Assembly: GCF_023028105.1 (NCBI RefSeq)
Contig: NZ_CP095491.1
Span: forward strand, 1,736,001-1,800,000
Direction: 5' to 3'
Length of the DNA stretch: 64,000 bases
Source: Halosolutus gelatinilyticus
GTDB taxonomy: Archaea; Halobacteriota; Halobacteria; Halobacteriales; Natrialbaceae
Shown here: piece by piece, positions 43,901 through 53,087 of the stretch
Numbering within the stretch: position 1 is the stretch's first letter
How the letters are laid out: every line of letters begins with the position of its first letter
The notes under the pieces: generated by a model
Seen by the model: only the letters and a program-made list of their open reading frames with translations
Database searches by the model: none
Told to the model about the DNA's origin: nothing
Translations under genes and position numbers: made by a program

Positions 43901-44095
43901 ATGGACGGCGTTCTGAACGAAACCACGAACGAGATTCACAAGTACGAAGCCGGCAGCTCCGATTTCCGGACGCACTGTGGAGCGACGTCTCACGTTTCTC
44001 ACGACGAGTTGCGGCTGATCTCCGTCGAGCGAGCGATCAGCGACTCGAGCGCCACGAAGTGCGCTCGGTGTTTCGAGAACGTCCCCGAGTACTAG
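43901..44095 (+). CDS. Small cysteine-containing haloarchaeal protein
   Basis: 64 residues from ATG 43901. HCGATSHVSHDELRLISVER carries the first Cys/His, TKCARCFENVP the CxxC, which together resemble a small zinc-binding fold. I believe this is a conserved haloarchaeal family (HKYEAGSSDFRT is typical) but it has no assigned function. TAACGTTA near 43867-43874 is a candidate TATA region about 30 bases upstream. Confidence 0.75.
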   Translation: MDGVLNETTNEIHKYEAGSSDFRTHCGATSHVSHDELRLISVERAISDSSATKCARCFENVPEY

Positions 44096-44274
44096 GTTGG
44101 GACGATCGCCGTGGCGAGCCGCCCCGAACCGTCCGCTTGTTTTGCGCCCCACGTCGATCGGCGGGCGTTCCGACGTTCTCGCCCGAGCGAACCCGGTCGA
44201 GCAGATTCGGGTGAGTTACTCGGGCGGGCGGACTCGATCGAACAGATTCGGTCGAGTAGCTTCAGACGAGAGAC

Positions 44275-44979
44275 TCAGTCGAGTAGGCGCCGAATCGCCG
44301 ACTCGTACTTCGCCGGGATTGACGCGGCGATCGCCGCCGGTTCGGTCTCGCCGTTCAGATTGACGAGGTACGCGCGACCGTGGTCGTCGCCGTAGATCCC
44401 CTGGAAGTCGTAGACGAAGCCGTAGACGTCGACGTCGTCGTCGATCTCGTCCGACTCCAGCAGGAACCGGATCTGTCGGTCGACGTTGTACTCGACGAGT
44501 CGGTTGATCACCGTCTCGTCGTCGGCGTCGACGTCGATCGCCTCGCCCGACAGGGCGTCCTCGACGACCGGGACGAGCAGGTCGACCCACTTGTCGACGC
44601 CCCGCGGACCGGGACGATCGGCCCCGGTCGCGACCCGGTAAGCGGCGGTCACGGCCCCGCAGCCGGTGTGTCCAACGACGGCGATGGCGTCGGTGTCGGC
44701 GTGGTAAATCGGATACGCGAGGCCGCCGTTGACGACCGTCTCGCCGTCGACCTCGTCCCAGACCTGGTTTCCGATGTTGCTCGGCGTGAACACCGTCCCG
44801 GGCTCGTCGACGTCCCACATGCCCACCTGCGGGACGCGGGAGTCCGAACAGCAGATCGCCACGACGTCGGGCTCCTGTCCGGCCTGGACCGCCGCGAAGT
44901 GACCGTCGGCCAGCGCCTCTACGTGGCTGTCGTTCCCCGCGAGCAGTGCGTGCAGTACGTCGTCAGAGTCCGATCCCAT
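44275..44979 (-). CDS. Beta-class carbonic anhydrase
   Basis: 234 residues from ATG 44979 (upstream codons up to 45006 are in the promoter). CCSDSRVPQ near 48 carries the zinc Cys and the SDSR motif, and VVGHTGCGAV near 112 supplies the His and second Cys; these are the family's metal ligands. It interconverts carbon dioxide and bicarbonate. A TATA-like AGAAATTACTTTG at 45003-45015 (minus strand) supports a leaderless start at 44979. Confidence 0.94.
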   Translation of the reverse strand: MGSDSDDVLHALLAGNDSHVEALADGHFAAVQAGQEPDVVAICCSDSRVPQVGMWDVDEPGTVFTPSNIGNQVWDEVDGETVVNGGLAYPIYHADTDAIAVVGHTGCGAVTAAYRVATGADRPGPRGVDKWVDLLVPVVEDALSGEAIDVDADDETVINRLVEYNVDRQIRFLLESDEIDDDVDVYGFVYDFQGIYGDDHGRAYLVNLNGETEPAAIAASIPAKYESAIRRLLD

Positions 44980-45161
44980 ACGAGAACGGGCACGTACCAC
45001 CGTCAAAGTAATTTCTTTTCGGTCAGGCTTTGCGATCGGTTCTCGATCGCGGGCGACCGACGCCGTCGGGGCCGATCGGCGTGACGATCGCGAGTCGCCG
45101 ATCGGGGACCCGCGGCTTCCGGGATACCAACGTTGACCTGCCCGGCTCGCCTTGCCTGCGT

Positions 45162-46175
45162 ATGGAAGAGACGCGACAGTGGCGACTCGCGAGCCGTCCC
45201 GTCGGCGAACCGTCCCGCGACGACTTCGAACTGGTGACCGTCGATCGGCCCGAGCCCGGACCGGGCGAGGTGCTCGTGAAGACGCTGTACCAGTCGGTCG
45301 ATCCGTACATGCGCGGGCGAATGCGCGACGCAGAGTCCTACGCGGAGCCGTGGGACGTCGGCGATCCCATGCAGGCGGGGATCGTCGGCCAGGTGGTCGA
45401 ATCGAACCACGACGAGTTCGAGGCCGGCGACGTCGTGACGGGAACCCTCCTCTGGGCCGAACACGCGGTCGCGGACGGCGACGAACTCCGGCCGGTCGAT
45501 CCCGATCGCGGCCCGGTATCGACGGCGCTCGGCGTGCTCGGCATGCCCGGCGTGACCGCCTACTTCGGAATGCTCGACGTCGCGGACCCGACTCCCGGCG
45601 ACACGGTCGTCGTCTCGGCGGCCGCGGGCGCGGTCGGCTCCGTCGCCGGCCAGCTCGCCCGGCTCAACGGGGCACGCGTCGTCGGGACGGCCGGTAGCGA
45701 CGCGAAGGTCGAGTGGCTCACCGACGAACTCGGATTCGACGCCGCGGTCAACTACGAAACCGAGGACCTCTCGGCCGCGATGGCCGAGGCCTGTCCCGAC
45801 GGGATCGACGGCTACTTCGACAACGTCGGCGGCCCGATCACGGACGCCGTCTGGCCCCTGCTGAACGTCCGATCGCGCGTGGCGGTCTGTGGCCAGATCT
45901 CGCTGTACAACGCGACCGAAGTCCCGACCGGACCGCGAAAGCTCGGCAAACTCGTCGAATCCCGCGCCCGCGTCGAGGGCTTCCTGGTCAGCGACTACGA
46001 CGGCCGCTGGGGCGAGGCCCTCGATCGGCTCTCGACGTTCGTCCGCGAGGACGAGATCCGTTACCGCGAGACCGCCGTCGAGGGATTCGAAAACGCGCCC
46101 GACGCGTTCCTCGGCCTGTTCGAGGGTGAGAACGTCGGGAAGCAACTCGTGCAGGTCGCCGAGTACGAGTCGTAA
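45162..46175 (+). CDS. NADP-dependent zinc-less MDR oxidoreductase (CurA-like)
   Basis: 337 residues from ATG 45162. QSVDPYMRGRM near 45 and GQVVESN near 80 are typical of the leukotriene B4 dehydrogenase/CurA group; AAAGAVGSVAGQLARLNGARVVGTAGS near 150-175 is the nucleotide site, and DGYFDNVGGPITD near 222 the substrate-loop. It lacks structural zinc cysteines. These enzymes reduce alkenals and enones. The preceding 16 kb shows no link to a pathway. Confidence 0.92.
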   Translation: MEETRQWRLASRPVGEPSRDDFELVTVDRPEPGPGEVLVKTLYQSVDPYMRGRMRDAESYAEPWDVGDPMQAGIVGQVVESNHDEFEAGDVVTGTLLWAEHAVADGDELRPVDPDRGPVSTALGVLGMPGVTAYFGMLDVADPTPGDTVVVSAAAGAVGSVAGQLARLNGARVVGTAGSDAKVEWLTDELGFDAAVNYETEDLSAAMAEACPDGIDGYFDNVGGPITDAVWPLLNVRSRVAVCGQISLYNATEVPTGPRKLGKLVESRARVEGFLVSDYDGRWGEALDRLSTFVREDEIRYRETAVEGFENAPDAFLGLFEGENVGKQLVQVAEYES

Positions 46176-46196
46176 GTCGGGTTGCCGCTCTCGCCG

Positions 46197-46691
46197 CTAG
46201 ACGATCTCGGGCGTGAGCGGATACTGCCAGACCTCGCCGTCGTTCGCCTTGACCGCGGCGACCACGCAGAAGGCGATGTTGATGAGCGGCAGGATCAGCA
46301 GGCCGATGATGCCGACGACGACGAGCGCGAGAACGAACGACAGTACCATCCAGACAGTGAACATGATCTGCCAGTTCAGCGCTGTCCGCGCGTTCGCGTC
46401 GACGAACTCGTCCTCGGTGACGACGAGCACGATCAGCGGGCCGATCACCCACGTGAAGATCGCGAGCAGGTGCGTGGCCGCGGCGAACATCGTGTCGTTG
46501 CGGTGCGTACCGTACTCGTCTTCGACGTAGTCGCCCGTTCCGTCGACACCGGTCTCGTATCCACCCGTTCGATCGTCGACGTCGCGCTCCGAACGCCGCT
46601 CTCGATCCAGTTCCGCTCCGCACTCGGCGCAGTAGTTCGAGTCGGATTCGACGTTCGACCCGCAGTTCCAGCAGTGATCTGCCGTTTCCAT
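46197..46691 (-). CDS. Zinc-ribbon DUF4870 membrane protein
   Basis: 164 residues from ATG 46691. HCWNCGS and YCAECGAEL at about 6-26 form a zinc ribbon; a charged linker follows; then a DUF4870 domain with three hydrophobic spans (about 75-95, 110-130, 130-150) and the block EFVDANARTALNWQIMFTVW. The family is of unknown function in bacteria and archaea. It is convergent with the oxidoreductase. Confidence 0.85.
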   Translation of the reverse strand: METADHCWNCGSNVESDSNYCAECGAELDRERRSERDVDDRTGGYETGVDGTGDYVEDEYGTHRNDTMFAAATHLLAIFTWVIGPLIVLVVTEDEFVDANARTALNWQIMFTVWMVLSFVLALVVVGIIGLLILPLINIAFCVVAAVKANDGEVWQYPLTPEIV

Positions 46692-46769
46692 ACCGAAGCA
46701 ACACGTCACGGAGACAGTAAACACCCGGCGTTCGGCTTCGCAACTCGAGTCGGCACGGGCGCCCGATTT

Positions 46770-47564
46770 CTAGTCCGTCAGCCCGTACCCGGTCTTGAAC
46801 AGGTGGATGTCGATCGCCAGCACGATCGCGGTGAGCGTCGCGAGGACGAAAAGCGAGAGCAGCGGGGCGTACTCGGCGTAGGCCGCCGGGGCGATTTCGA
46901 GCATGTCCGAGTGGCCGAGCAGACCGTACCGGACGCTGTCGACCATGTAGACCATCGGGTTCGCCAGCGAGACGGCCTGCCAGATCGGATCGAGCATGGT
47001 CAGCGAGTAGAACACCGCGCCGAAGAAGACCAGCGGGCGCAGGATGAACTGGTTCATGACGGTTAGATCGTCGAAGTCGCGCGCGACTAGACCGCCGATA
47101 ATGCCTAGTCCCGCGAACAGTGAGGTGATAACGACCATCGTCGCGACGAGGAACAGTCCGTTTTCGATGCTGATCGGGACGAAGATCCGCCCGACGACGG
47201 CGATGATGAGGCCGACGATCAGTCCGCGGACCGCGCTCGCGGCCACGTAGGCGACGACCATCTCGAGGTACGACAGCGGCGAGGTGAGCGTCTCGTGGAT
47301 GTACTCGTTCCACCGGCCGTGGAAGATCGAGAACGAGGCGTTCTCGAAGGCGTTCGAGATCGCGCCGAGGACGATCAGCCCCGGGAGGATGAAGAGGATG
47401 TAATCGAAGCCAGCGATCCGATCGATCCGACCGCCGAGGACGACCCCGAAGACGGCGAAGTAGAGCACGTTCGTGATCGCCGGCGGCATGAACGTGTTCT
47501 TGGGGCGGCGAACGAACCGCAACACCTCGCGCCGGAAGAGCGCCCGGAAGCCGACGGTCCACAT
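46770..47564 (-). CDS. ABC-2 type transporter permease
   Basis: 264 residues, six membrane spans, REVLRFVRRPKNTFMPP near 11-27 at the cytosolic N-terminus and FFGAVFYSLTMLDPIWQAVS, ANPMVYMVDSVRYGLLG at the end of the transmembrane core, the normal ABC-2 order. Paired with the ATPase gene upstream by a one-base overlap (TGATG). Exports an unknown substrate, perhaps a drug, lipid or polysaccharide precursor. Confidence 0.92.
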   Translation of the reverse strand: MWTVGFRALFRREVLRFVRRPKNTFMPPAITNVLYFAVFGVVLGGRIDRIAGFDYILFILPGLIVLGAISNAFENASFSIFHGRWNEYIHETLTSPLSYLEMVVAYVAASAVRGLIVGLIIAVVGRIFVPISIENGLFLVATMVVITSLFAGLGIIGGLVARDFDDLTVMNQFILRPLVFFGAVFYSLTMLDPIWQAVSLANPMVYMVDSVRYGLLGHSDMLEIAPAAYAEYAPLLSLFVLATLTAIVLAIDIHLFKTGYGLTD

Positions 47565-48571
47565 CAGGCGACACCCTCCTGCTCCCGCTCGCGTTCATCG
47601 CCGACCCACTCCTCGGCGGCGTCGCCGTCGCTCGCGTTCGATCGCGTCACCGTGCGATCCTCGCGCTCGGTGAGGTCGACGAAGATCTCTTCCAGCGACG
47701 TCCGGGAGATCTCGAGATCGACGATCTCGTGGCCCATCGCCTCCAGGTCGTTGAGCAGCCGCGGTGCGGTCGAGCCGCCGTCGTCGACGCGGACCTCGAG
47801 GCGATCGTCGGACACCGTGGTTTCGTGCGCGTACGGCCCGAGATCCGGCGCGACCGTCGGCGGCGATTCGAGACGGACGTCGATCGTGTCGGTGCCGCGG
47901 GTCTTGAGTTCGTCCGGGGTCGCCACGGTCACTTTTCGCCCCTCGTTGAGGATCGCGACGCGATCGCAGAGCCGCTCGGCCTCCTCGATGTAGTGGGTGG
48001 TCAAGAGCACCGTCGTCCCCTCCTCGTTGAGTTGGGTCACGAGTTCCCAGAGGTCGTGGCGCAACTGGACGTCGACCCCCGCCGTCGGCTCGTCGAGGAT
48101 GAGCAGGTCGGGATCGGTGACGAGCGCCCGGGCGAGCAGCAGGCGCCGCTTCATTCCGCCGGAGAGCCAGTCGAAGCGTTCGTTTCGCTTGTCGTAGATG
48201 CCGACGCGCTTGAGCACCTCGTCGGCGCGATCGGCCGCCTCGTCCTCGGAAACGCCGTGGTAGCCCGCCTTGTGCATCAGAACCTCCTTGATGGGGAAGA
48301 ATCGATCGACGTTGAACTCCTGTGGAGCCAGGCCGATCGCGTCGCGGGCCTGCTGGTAGTCGTCCTCGACGTCGTAGCCGAAGACCCGCGCCTCGCCGCC
48401 GGTCTTGCGGACCAGCCCCACCAGCGTGTTGATGAACGTCGTCTTGCCCGCCCCGTTGGGGCCGAGCAGGCCGAAGAACTCGCCTTCCTCGACCGTGAGC
48501 GAGAGCTCCTGAAGCGCGCGCAGATCGCCGTATTCCTTCACCAGGTCGACGGTCTCGATGGCCGGTGGCAT
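47564..48571 (-). CDS. ABC-2 type transporter ATPase
   Basis: 335 residues from ATG 48571. Walker A GLLGPNGAGKTTFINTL near 38, signature WLSGGMKRRLLLARALVTDP near 135, Walker B LLILDEPTAGVDVQLRHDL near 155 are intact, followed by a long C-terminal domain of DUF-like beta structure ending in a charged tail. It drives the permease encoded next. A second in-frame ATG at 48619 would add a poorly conserved N-terminus. Confidence 0.93.
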   Translation of the reverse strand: MPPAIETVDLVKEYGDLRALQELSLTVEEGEFFGLLGPNGAGKTTFINTLVGLVRKTGGEARVFGYDVEDDYQQARDAIGLAPQEFNVDRFFPIKEVLMHKAGYHGVSEDEAADRADEVLKRVGIYDKRNERFDWLSGGMKRRLLLARALVTDPDLLILDEPTAGVDVQLRHDLWELVTQLNEEGTTVLLTTHYIEEAERLCDRVAILNEGRKVTVATPDELKTRGTDTIDVRLESPPTVAPDLGPYAHETTVSDDRLEVRVDDGGSTAPRLLNDLEAMGHEIVDLEISRTSLEEIFVDLTEREDRTVTRSNASDGDAAEEWVGDEREREQEGVA

Positions 48572-48719
48572 CGGACGGGAATCAGCCCCGACCGCGGTTA
48601 AGAATGTTGTTGGCGGCACTCGACGGGATCGTTCCGGTTACACGCGATCGCCACCCGAGACGATCGATCCCGATCGACGTACCGACGAGCGATACCTAAA
48701 GTCGTGATCGATCGTACCT

Positions 48720-49898
48720 TCAGTCCGCCGTCTGCGGTTGCGCAGCCATGTTCAGCCCGCCGCTCTTCTGGACGATGTCGAACGCGGTCATCAGGTCCGT
48801 CCGGGAGATCAGGCCCACGAGGTCGCCGTCCTCGACGACGAGCAGGCGACCGATGTCGTCGCTCTGCATGCGTTCGATCGCGGTCATCGCGTCCGAGTCC
48901 GGCGAGATCGTCTTCAGGTCGGTCGACATCACGTCCTCGACGGTGTAGGCGTCGCGCTCGACGGCATCGATCTCGCGGGCGTCGGAGAGCGTCACGAGGC
49001 CGACCAGTCGTTCGCCGTTGAACCCGCTTGCTTCGATGACCGGATACCCTGTGTGACGCTCGGTGAACATCCGCTGAATCAGATCGGCGATCGAGGTGTC
49101 GGGGTCGACGGTACGGAGGTGCTCGGCGGGCGTCATGATGTCCGAGACGGTGACGTCCTGGAAGGCGGCTTTCATCGTCACCTGCTGGGCCTCGCTGGAG
49201 GCGGCGATGTAGACGAAAAAGGCGACGCCGATGAGGATGATGTCGAACGCGAAGAGGCCGAACAGGCCCATGAAGACGGCGAACAGTTTCCCGATGCTCG
49301 CGGCCTGCTGAGTCGCCCGGGCGTAGGGCTGGCTCCGCGCGAGAAACGCCCGAAGGATCCGCCCGCCGTCCATCGGAAACGCCGGAATGACGTTGAAGAT
49401 CGCCAGCGCGACGTTCAACACGGCGAGGTAACCGAGGACGAACCGCACGCCCCCGAGGCTTTCGGGGGTGGCCAGGAAGAGCGCGTACGAGCCGACGCCG
49501 ACTAACACAGAGACGATCGGGCCGGCGACGGCGATGGTGAACTCCTGGCGCCAGTCTTCGGGCATCTCCGAGAGCGCGGCGATGCCGCCGAACAGCCAGA
49601 GCGTGATGGAGTCGATCGGAAAGCCGTACCGTTGGGCGGTCAGCGAGTGACCGAGTTCGTGGAGGACGACCCCGACGAACAGGCCGATCGCGGCGGCGAG
49701 TCCGAGGATCCACGGCGTGGCGCCGCCAGTGATCGTACCGGTTTGGATGCCGGCGCCGAGAACGTCGTTCAGGATCGTTGCGACTTCCCCAATCTGGTTT
49801 CCGATGAGGTACGCGAACAACGGGAGCACCAGCAAGAACGTCAGATCGAGTTTGATCGGAATACCGAATAGAGACCCGATCCGGAAACTCCTCAACAT
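48720..49898 (-). CDS. Site-2 protease family (M50) with two CBS domains
   Basis: 392 residues. Multi-span metalloprotease: GVVLHELGHSLTAQRYG near 75-92 with the HELGH zinc motif and NVIPAFPMDGGRIL near 167 with the third ligand (Asp). Two CBS domains follow the membrane part (about 245-300, ADLIQRMFTERHTGYPV; 310-370, VEDVMSTDLKTISPDSDAMT). Such SpoIVFB/S2P-type enzymes cleave within membranes; CBS domains usually sense adenine nucleotides. No regulated substrate is adjacent. Confidence 0.94.
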   Translation of the reverse strand: MLRSFRIGSLFGIPIKLDLTFLLVLPLFAYLIGNQIGEVATILNDVLGAGIQTGTITGGATPWILGLAAAIGLFVGVVLHELGHSLTAQRYGFPIDSITLWLFGGIAALSEMPEDWRQEFTIAVAGPIVSVLVGVGSYALFLATPESLGGVRFVLGYLAVLNVALAIFNVIPAFPMDGGRILRAFLARSQPYARATQQAASIGKLFAVFMGLFGLFAFDIILIGVAFFVYIAASSEAQQVTMKAAFQDVTVSDIMTPAEHLRTVDPDTSIADLIQRMFTERHTGYPVIEASGFNGERLVGLVTLSDAREIDAVERDAYTVEDVMSTDLKTISPDSDAMTAIERMQSDDIGRLLVVEDGDLVGLISRTDLMTAFDIVQKSGGLNMAAQPQTAD

Positions 49899-50431
49899 GC
49901 CGAATGCTAACGGTGGGTGGACCTTAAGTACGCTGCCGCTGAAACGATCGATCCAGTTCCGACGCCGATGTGACGATCCGAACCGCCACGCCAGGCAAAT
50001 GGGCCTCTCGGCTCGTTAGTCATCGCCTCGATCGCGAGCGATCGCAGTCGTCGGACGGGGCGTTCATCTCGCGATCGAACCGTAGCTGTTCGAGAAACTC
50101 CCGTTCAGTTCCGTACTGTTGCTTATATTCCTTATATGGAATCTCTCAGCCACGCTCTTAATCATCGTTAATGGCTGTCACTCCCGATCTTTGCCCGATA
50201 ACCCGTTTCGACTAACCGAGGTATCCAATAGCCCTCGTGCGATACGACCGTCGGGAATAGCATTTCCTAATGGTTTTATATCGGTGATAGGACCCTCACA
50301 GGGCGTCTCGTGTTATGTCAACGTACCTTGGTAAACCGAACCAATACATATTATCACGATTATACTGTTGAATCAGTATCCAGCCACTGCAACATAGAGT
50401 TATATTGTAGCTCGTGGTCGTTCGGTACACG
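49899..50431. other. AT-rich intergenic region
   Basis: No gene called. The stretch 50100-50410 is unusually AT-rich for this genome and ends with TTATATTGT at 50399-50407, the TATA box of the downstream HTH gene. On the minus strand around 50060-50150 a 40-codon run without start (IPYKEYKQQYGTEREFLEQL) reads like protein and could be a decayed gene end, but it opens after a stop and is not annotated. Confidence 0.45.
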
Positions 50432-50662
50432 ATGATGACACAACAGTTCGCGCCCGACCGCCGCTTTCGATTGCCGACGGAACTCGACTCCCCGCAGGGG
50501 AAGCTCGTCTACCTCTACCTCGACGCGACCGGCGGTGCGACCCTCGAAGACCTGAAGGGGACACTGTCGATGCGGAAGATCGCAATTCTGAGCGTCCTCC
50601 GGTCGCTCTCGAGTCAGGAACTGATCGAGCGCGACGGCGACGAGTACGTTCCGATCGCGTAA
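50432..50662 (+). CDS. Small winged-helix (TrmB/MarR-like) protein
   Basis: 76 residues from ATG 50432 (ATG 50435 equally possible). After FRLPTELDSPQGKLVYLYLD, a helix-turn-helix pattern GATLEDLKGTLSMRKIAILS and VLRSLSSQELIERDGDEYVP gives a wing, typical of small haloarchaeal TrmB-like DNA-binding proteins without a sensor domain. TTATATTG at 50399-50406 lies 28 bases upstream (leaderless). Target unknown. Confidence 0.8.
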   Translation: MMTQQFAPDRRFRLPTELDSPQGKLVYLYLDATGGATLEDLKGTLSMRKIAILSVLRSLSSQELIERDGDEYVPIA

Positions 50663-50756
50663 CGGCTTCGATGGCCGTCCCGCGGTGACGGCATGCGACG
50701 ATCGGTTTGGACCGAGCGGTCCGTTCGACTGATCGAGCCCGGTTCGGGATCGCGAT

Positions 50757-50815
50757 TTTATCCGTGCGGGCCGTCCGCACGGCGACGCGGCGCTTCGAAG
50801 GCTTTATCCGCACGG
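50757..50815. promoter_or_regulatory. Duplicated TATA-plus-palindrome motif before rpl10e
   Basis: TTTATCC at 50757-50763 and again at 50803-50809; CCGTGCGG at 50762-50769 pairs with CCGCACGG at 50775-50782 in a perfect 8-base hairpin with a 5-base loop, and CCGCACGG recurs at 50808-50815 next to the second TATA-like box. The second box is about 40 bases before the rpl10e start, so transcription would begin near 50832. Confidence 0.5.
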
Positions 50816-50846
50816 TAGGCTTCCGTTTTCGTAAGTAATCATAACC

Positions 50847-51377
50847 ATGGCTGACAAACCCGCCTCAATGTACCGGGAAATCAGTAAGCCGGCCTATACG
50901 CGCCGCGAGTACATTACTGGCATTCCCGGCTCGAAGATCGCACAGCACAAGATGGGCGACATCAGCGCCGAGCCCGACGACTACCCCGTCCAGATCAGCC
51001 TCGTCACCGAGGAGGAAGTCCAGATCCGTCACGGTTCGCTCGAAGCCGCTCGCCTCTCGGCTAACCGCTACATGCTGAAAAACGCTGGCGAGAACAACTA
51101 CAAGATGATCCTGCGCAAGTTCCCCCACCACGTCATCCGGGAGAACAAGCAGGCGACTGGCGCGGGTGCGGACCGCGTCTCCGACGGGATGCGCCAGGCG
51201 TTCGGGAAGATCGTCGGCACCGCCGCGCGCATCGACGCCGGCGACCGCATCTTCACGGTCTGGTGCGACGTCGACGACGCAGACCACGCCAAGGAGGCGT
51301 TCCGCCGCGCCTACAACAAGATCACGCCGCCGTGCCGGGTCGTGGTCGAGAAGGGCGAAGAGCAGCTGATCGCGTAA
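50847..51377 (+). CDS. rpl10e: 50S ribosomal protein L10e (uL16)
   Basis: 176 residues, [20 protein letters not shown]. The family signatures [17 protein letters not shown] near 55, [20 protein letters not shown] near 88 and [10 protein letters not shown] near 120 match archaeal/eukaryal L10e, a core protein near the peptidyl transferase centre. Full length. Confidence 0.97.
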   Translation: MADKPASMYREISKPAYTRREYITGIPGSKIAQHKMGDISAEPDDYPVQISLVTEEEVQIRHGSLEAARLSANRYMLKNAGENNYKMILRKFPHHVIRENKQATGAGADRVSDGMRQAFGKIVGTAARIDAGDRIFTVWCDVDDADHAKEAFRRAYNKITPPCRVVVEKGEEQLIA

Positions 51378-51654
51378 AATCCCGTTTAAAAGCACTCTTC
51401 CCCCGTTCTCTTGCACTTGAGCGTCGCTTCTCGTCGCTCGTTCACTCGTTTACATCGATCGTCGGCCCACTCGTTCGCTTCGCTCACTCGCGACACCATT
51501 CGGTGAGATCCAGCCCTCTCCGGGTCGCGCGTCCCTCGTACCTGCTCGAGACGCGCTCCCGGCTATCGATTCGACTGCAAATCGAGGTATCGCATACTCG
51601 ATCGCCGTCCGCCTCCCGCGTACCTTTTTGCCCGTCTATTCCCGACTCTCAAGT

Positions 51655-52527
51655 ATGATCGATCTCGCGGTCGCGAACAAGAAGGAGACGTTCCGGCGGA
51701 TGCGCGATCCGCTCGCCGATCGGGGCATCCGAGTTCACCACGTGCCCGTGAGCGAGCGCGTGATGCCGCTCGGCGAGGACGCGCCGTGGTCGACCGACGA
51801 GTACGACGCGGGGTTCGTCTACCCGGGGCGGCTGATGGAGGGCGGCGTCGCCGACGCCTTGCTCGATATTCCGTGGCTCAACGACCACGAGACCGTCCTG
51901 ACCTCGCGGAACAAGGCCGAGGTGCTGGCTCGACTCGGACGGGCCGACCTCCCGATCCCGGAGTCGGTGTACGTCTCGAACGACGTCGGCGAGGCTGAAC
52001 TGACCGAGGTCTTCGATCGGTTCGACCCGCCGGTCGTGGTCAAACCGAACTCGACGACTCGCGGCGTCGGCGTCGCGAAGGCCCACGACCGCGACTCGTT
52101 TCTCGGAATCTGTGACTATCTCTCGCTGGTCCACGACTACCGGGCGACCGCCGACCGATCGTTCCTCGTCCAGGAGTACCTTCCCGACGCGACCGACTAC
52201 CGGGTGATGGTACTCGAGGGCGAGTACGTCGGCGCCGTGGAGCGACGCCTTCCCGACGACGCGGTTCGCAGCGGGCAGTGGAAGCACAACGTCCACCGCG
52301 GCGCCGAGGCGACGGGCGTCGACCTCCCTTCGGCGCACCGCGACCTGGCCGAATCTGTCGCCGCGGAACTCGATGTTCCCTTCCTCGGCGTCGACCTGCT
52401 CGTGACCGACGGTCGCGCGGTGGTCAACGAGACGAACGCGCGGCCGACGATCGACGAGGCGACGAAGTACGAACCGGACTTCTACGATCGGCTGGCGGCA
52501 GCGATACGCGCGGCTACGGATCGGTGA
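51655..52527 (+). CDS. RimK-like ATP-grasp protein
   Basis: 290 residues. An N-terminal pre-ATP-grasp fold (MIDLAVANKKETFRRMRDPL, AGFVYPGRLMEGGVADALLD) then the ATP-grasp core: SRNKAEVLARLGRADLPIPE near 85, PPVVVKPNSTTRGVGVAKA near 128, FLVQEYLPDATDYRVMVLEG near 172, LGVDLLVTDGRAVVNETNAR near 244 holding the metal ligands. RimK/LysX relatives add amino acids to proteins or carriers; the partner is unknown and the gene is not in the arginine locus. CCTTTTTGCC at 51623-51632 gives a leaderless start at ATG 51655. Confidence 0.9.
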   Translation: MIDLAVANKKETFRRMRDPLADRGIRVHHVPVSERVMPLGEDAPWSTDEYDAGFVYPGRLMEGGVADALLDIPWLNDHETVLTSRNKAEVLARLGRADLPIPESVYVSNDVGEAELTEVFDRFDPPVVVKPNSTTRGVGVAKAHDRDSFLGICDYLSLVHDYRATADRSFLVQEYLPDATDYRVMVLEGEYVGAVERRLPDDAVRSGQWKHNVHRGAEATGVDLPSAHRDLAESVAAELDVPFLGVDLLVTDGRAVVNETNARPTIDEATKYEPDFYDRLAAAIRAATDR

Positions 52528-52572
52528 GAGACAAAACGGGAACGGTGTCGGCCTCGACCGCGACGCAACTCC

Positions 52573-52971
52573 TTACTCGAGGCTGATACCCGAGGACTGC
52601 TCCGCGGATTCGAAGACGACCTCGAGGACGCCGTTGTTGTAGGTCGCGGAGGCGGTGTGTTCGTTGACGCGCTTGGGCAGCGAGACGCGTTCGTCGTACT
52701 GGCGGTGCTCGCTGTGGGCGGAGATGGTCAGGGTCTTGCCGTCACACTCGAGTTCGATGTTGTCCTTCTCGACGCCGGGGAGGTCCGCGACGACCCGGAC
52801 CTCGTCGTCCGTCTCGTGGATCGTGACGTGGGTGTCCATGCCGAAGCCGTTGTCGACGCCGCTCGCCGAATCGAACTCGACGTTGTCGGCCCCGCTCATC
52901 ATCTCGTTCATCATCCGTTCGATCTCGCGAAACAGGTCGTCGAAGGGTTCGTCGCGGTCGTCTCGGCGCAT
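52573..52971 (-). CDS. hsp20: Hsp20/alpha-crystallin small heat shock protein
   Basis: 132 residues from ATG 52971. FREIERMMNEMM at the N-terminus, then the alpha-crystallin domain: VRVVADLPGVEKDNIELECD near 60, KTLTISAHSEHRQYDERVSL near 80, ATYNNGVLEVVFES near 110. ATP-independent holdase. The upstream frame to 53739 is a shadow; TTTTTG (plus CAAAAA at 52996-53001) supports the start at 52971. Confidence 0.94.
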   Translation of the reverse strand: MRRDDRDEPFDDLFREIERMMNEMMSGADNVEFDSASGVDNGFGMDTHVTIHETDDEVRVVADLPGVEKDNIELECDGKTLTISAHSEHRQYDERVSLPKRVNEHTASATYNNGVLEVVFESAEQSSGISLE

Positions 52972-53087
52972 GCGTGAGCATAAGAAGGGGAGATGCAAAA
53001 ACTTTCCCCGACTCCTCGGCGACCGATCGACGGTCACCGCCGATCGGCGTCCGCGACTCCCAGCGGATCGACGCCGGCAGCCGCCGG

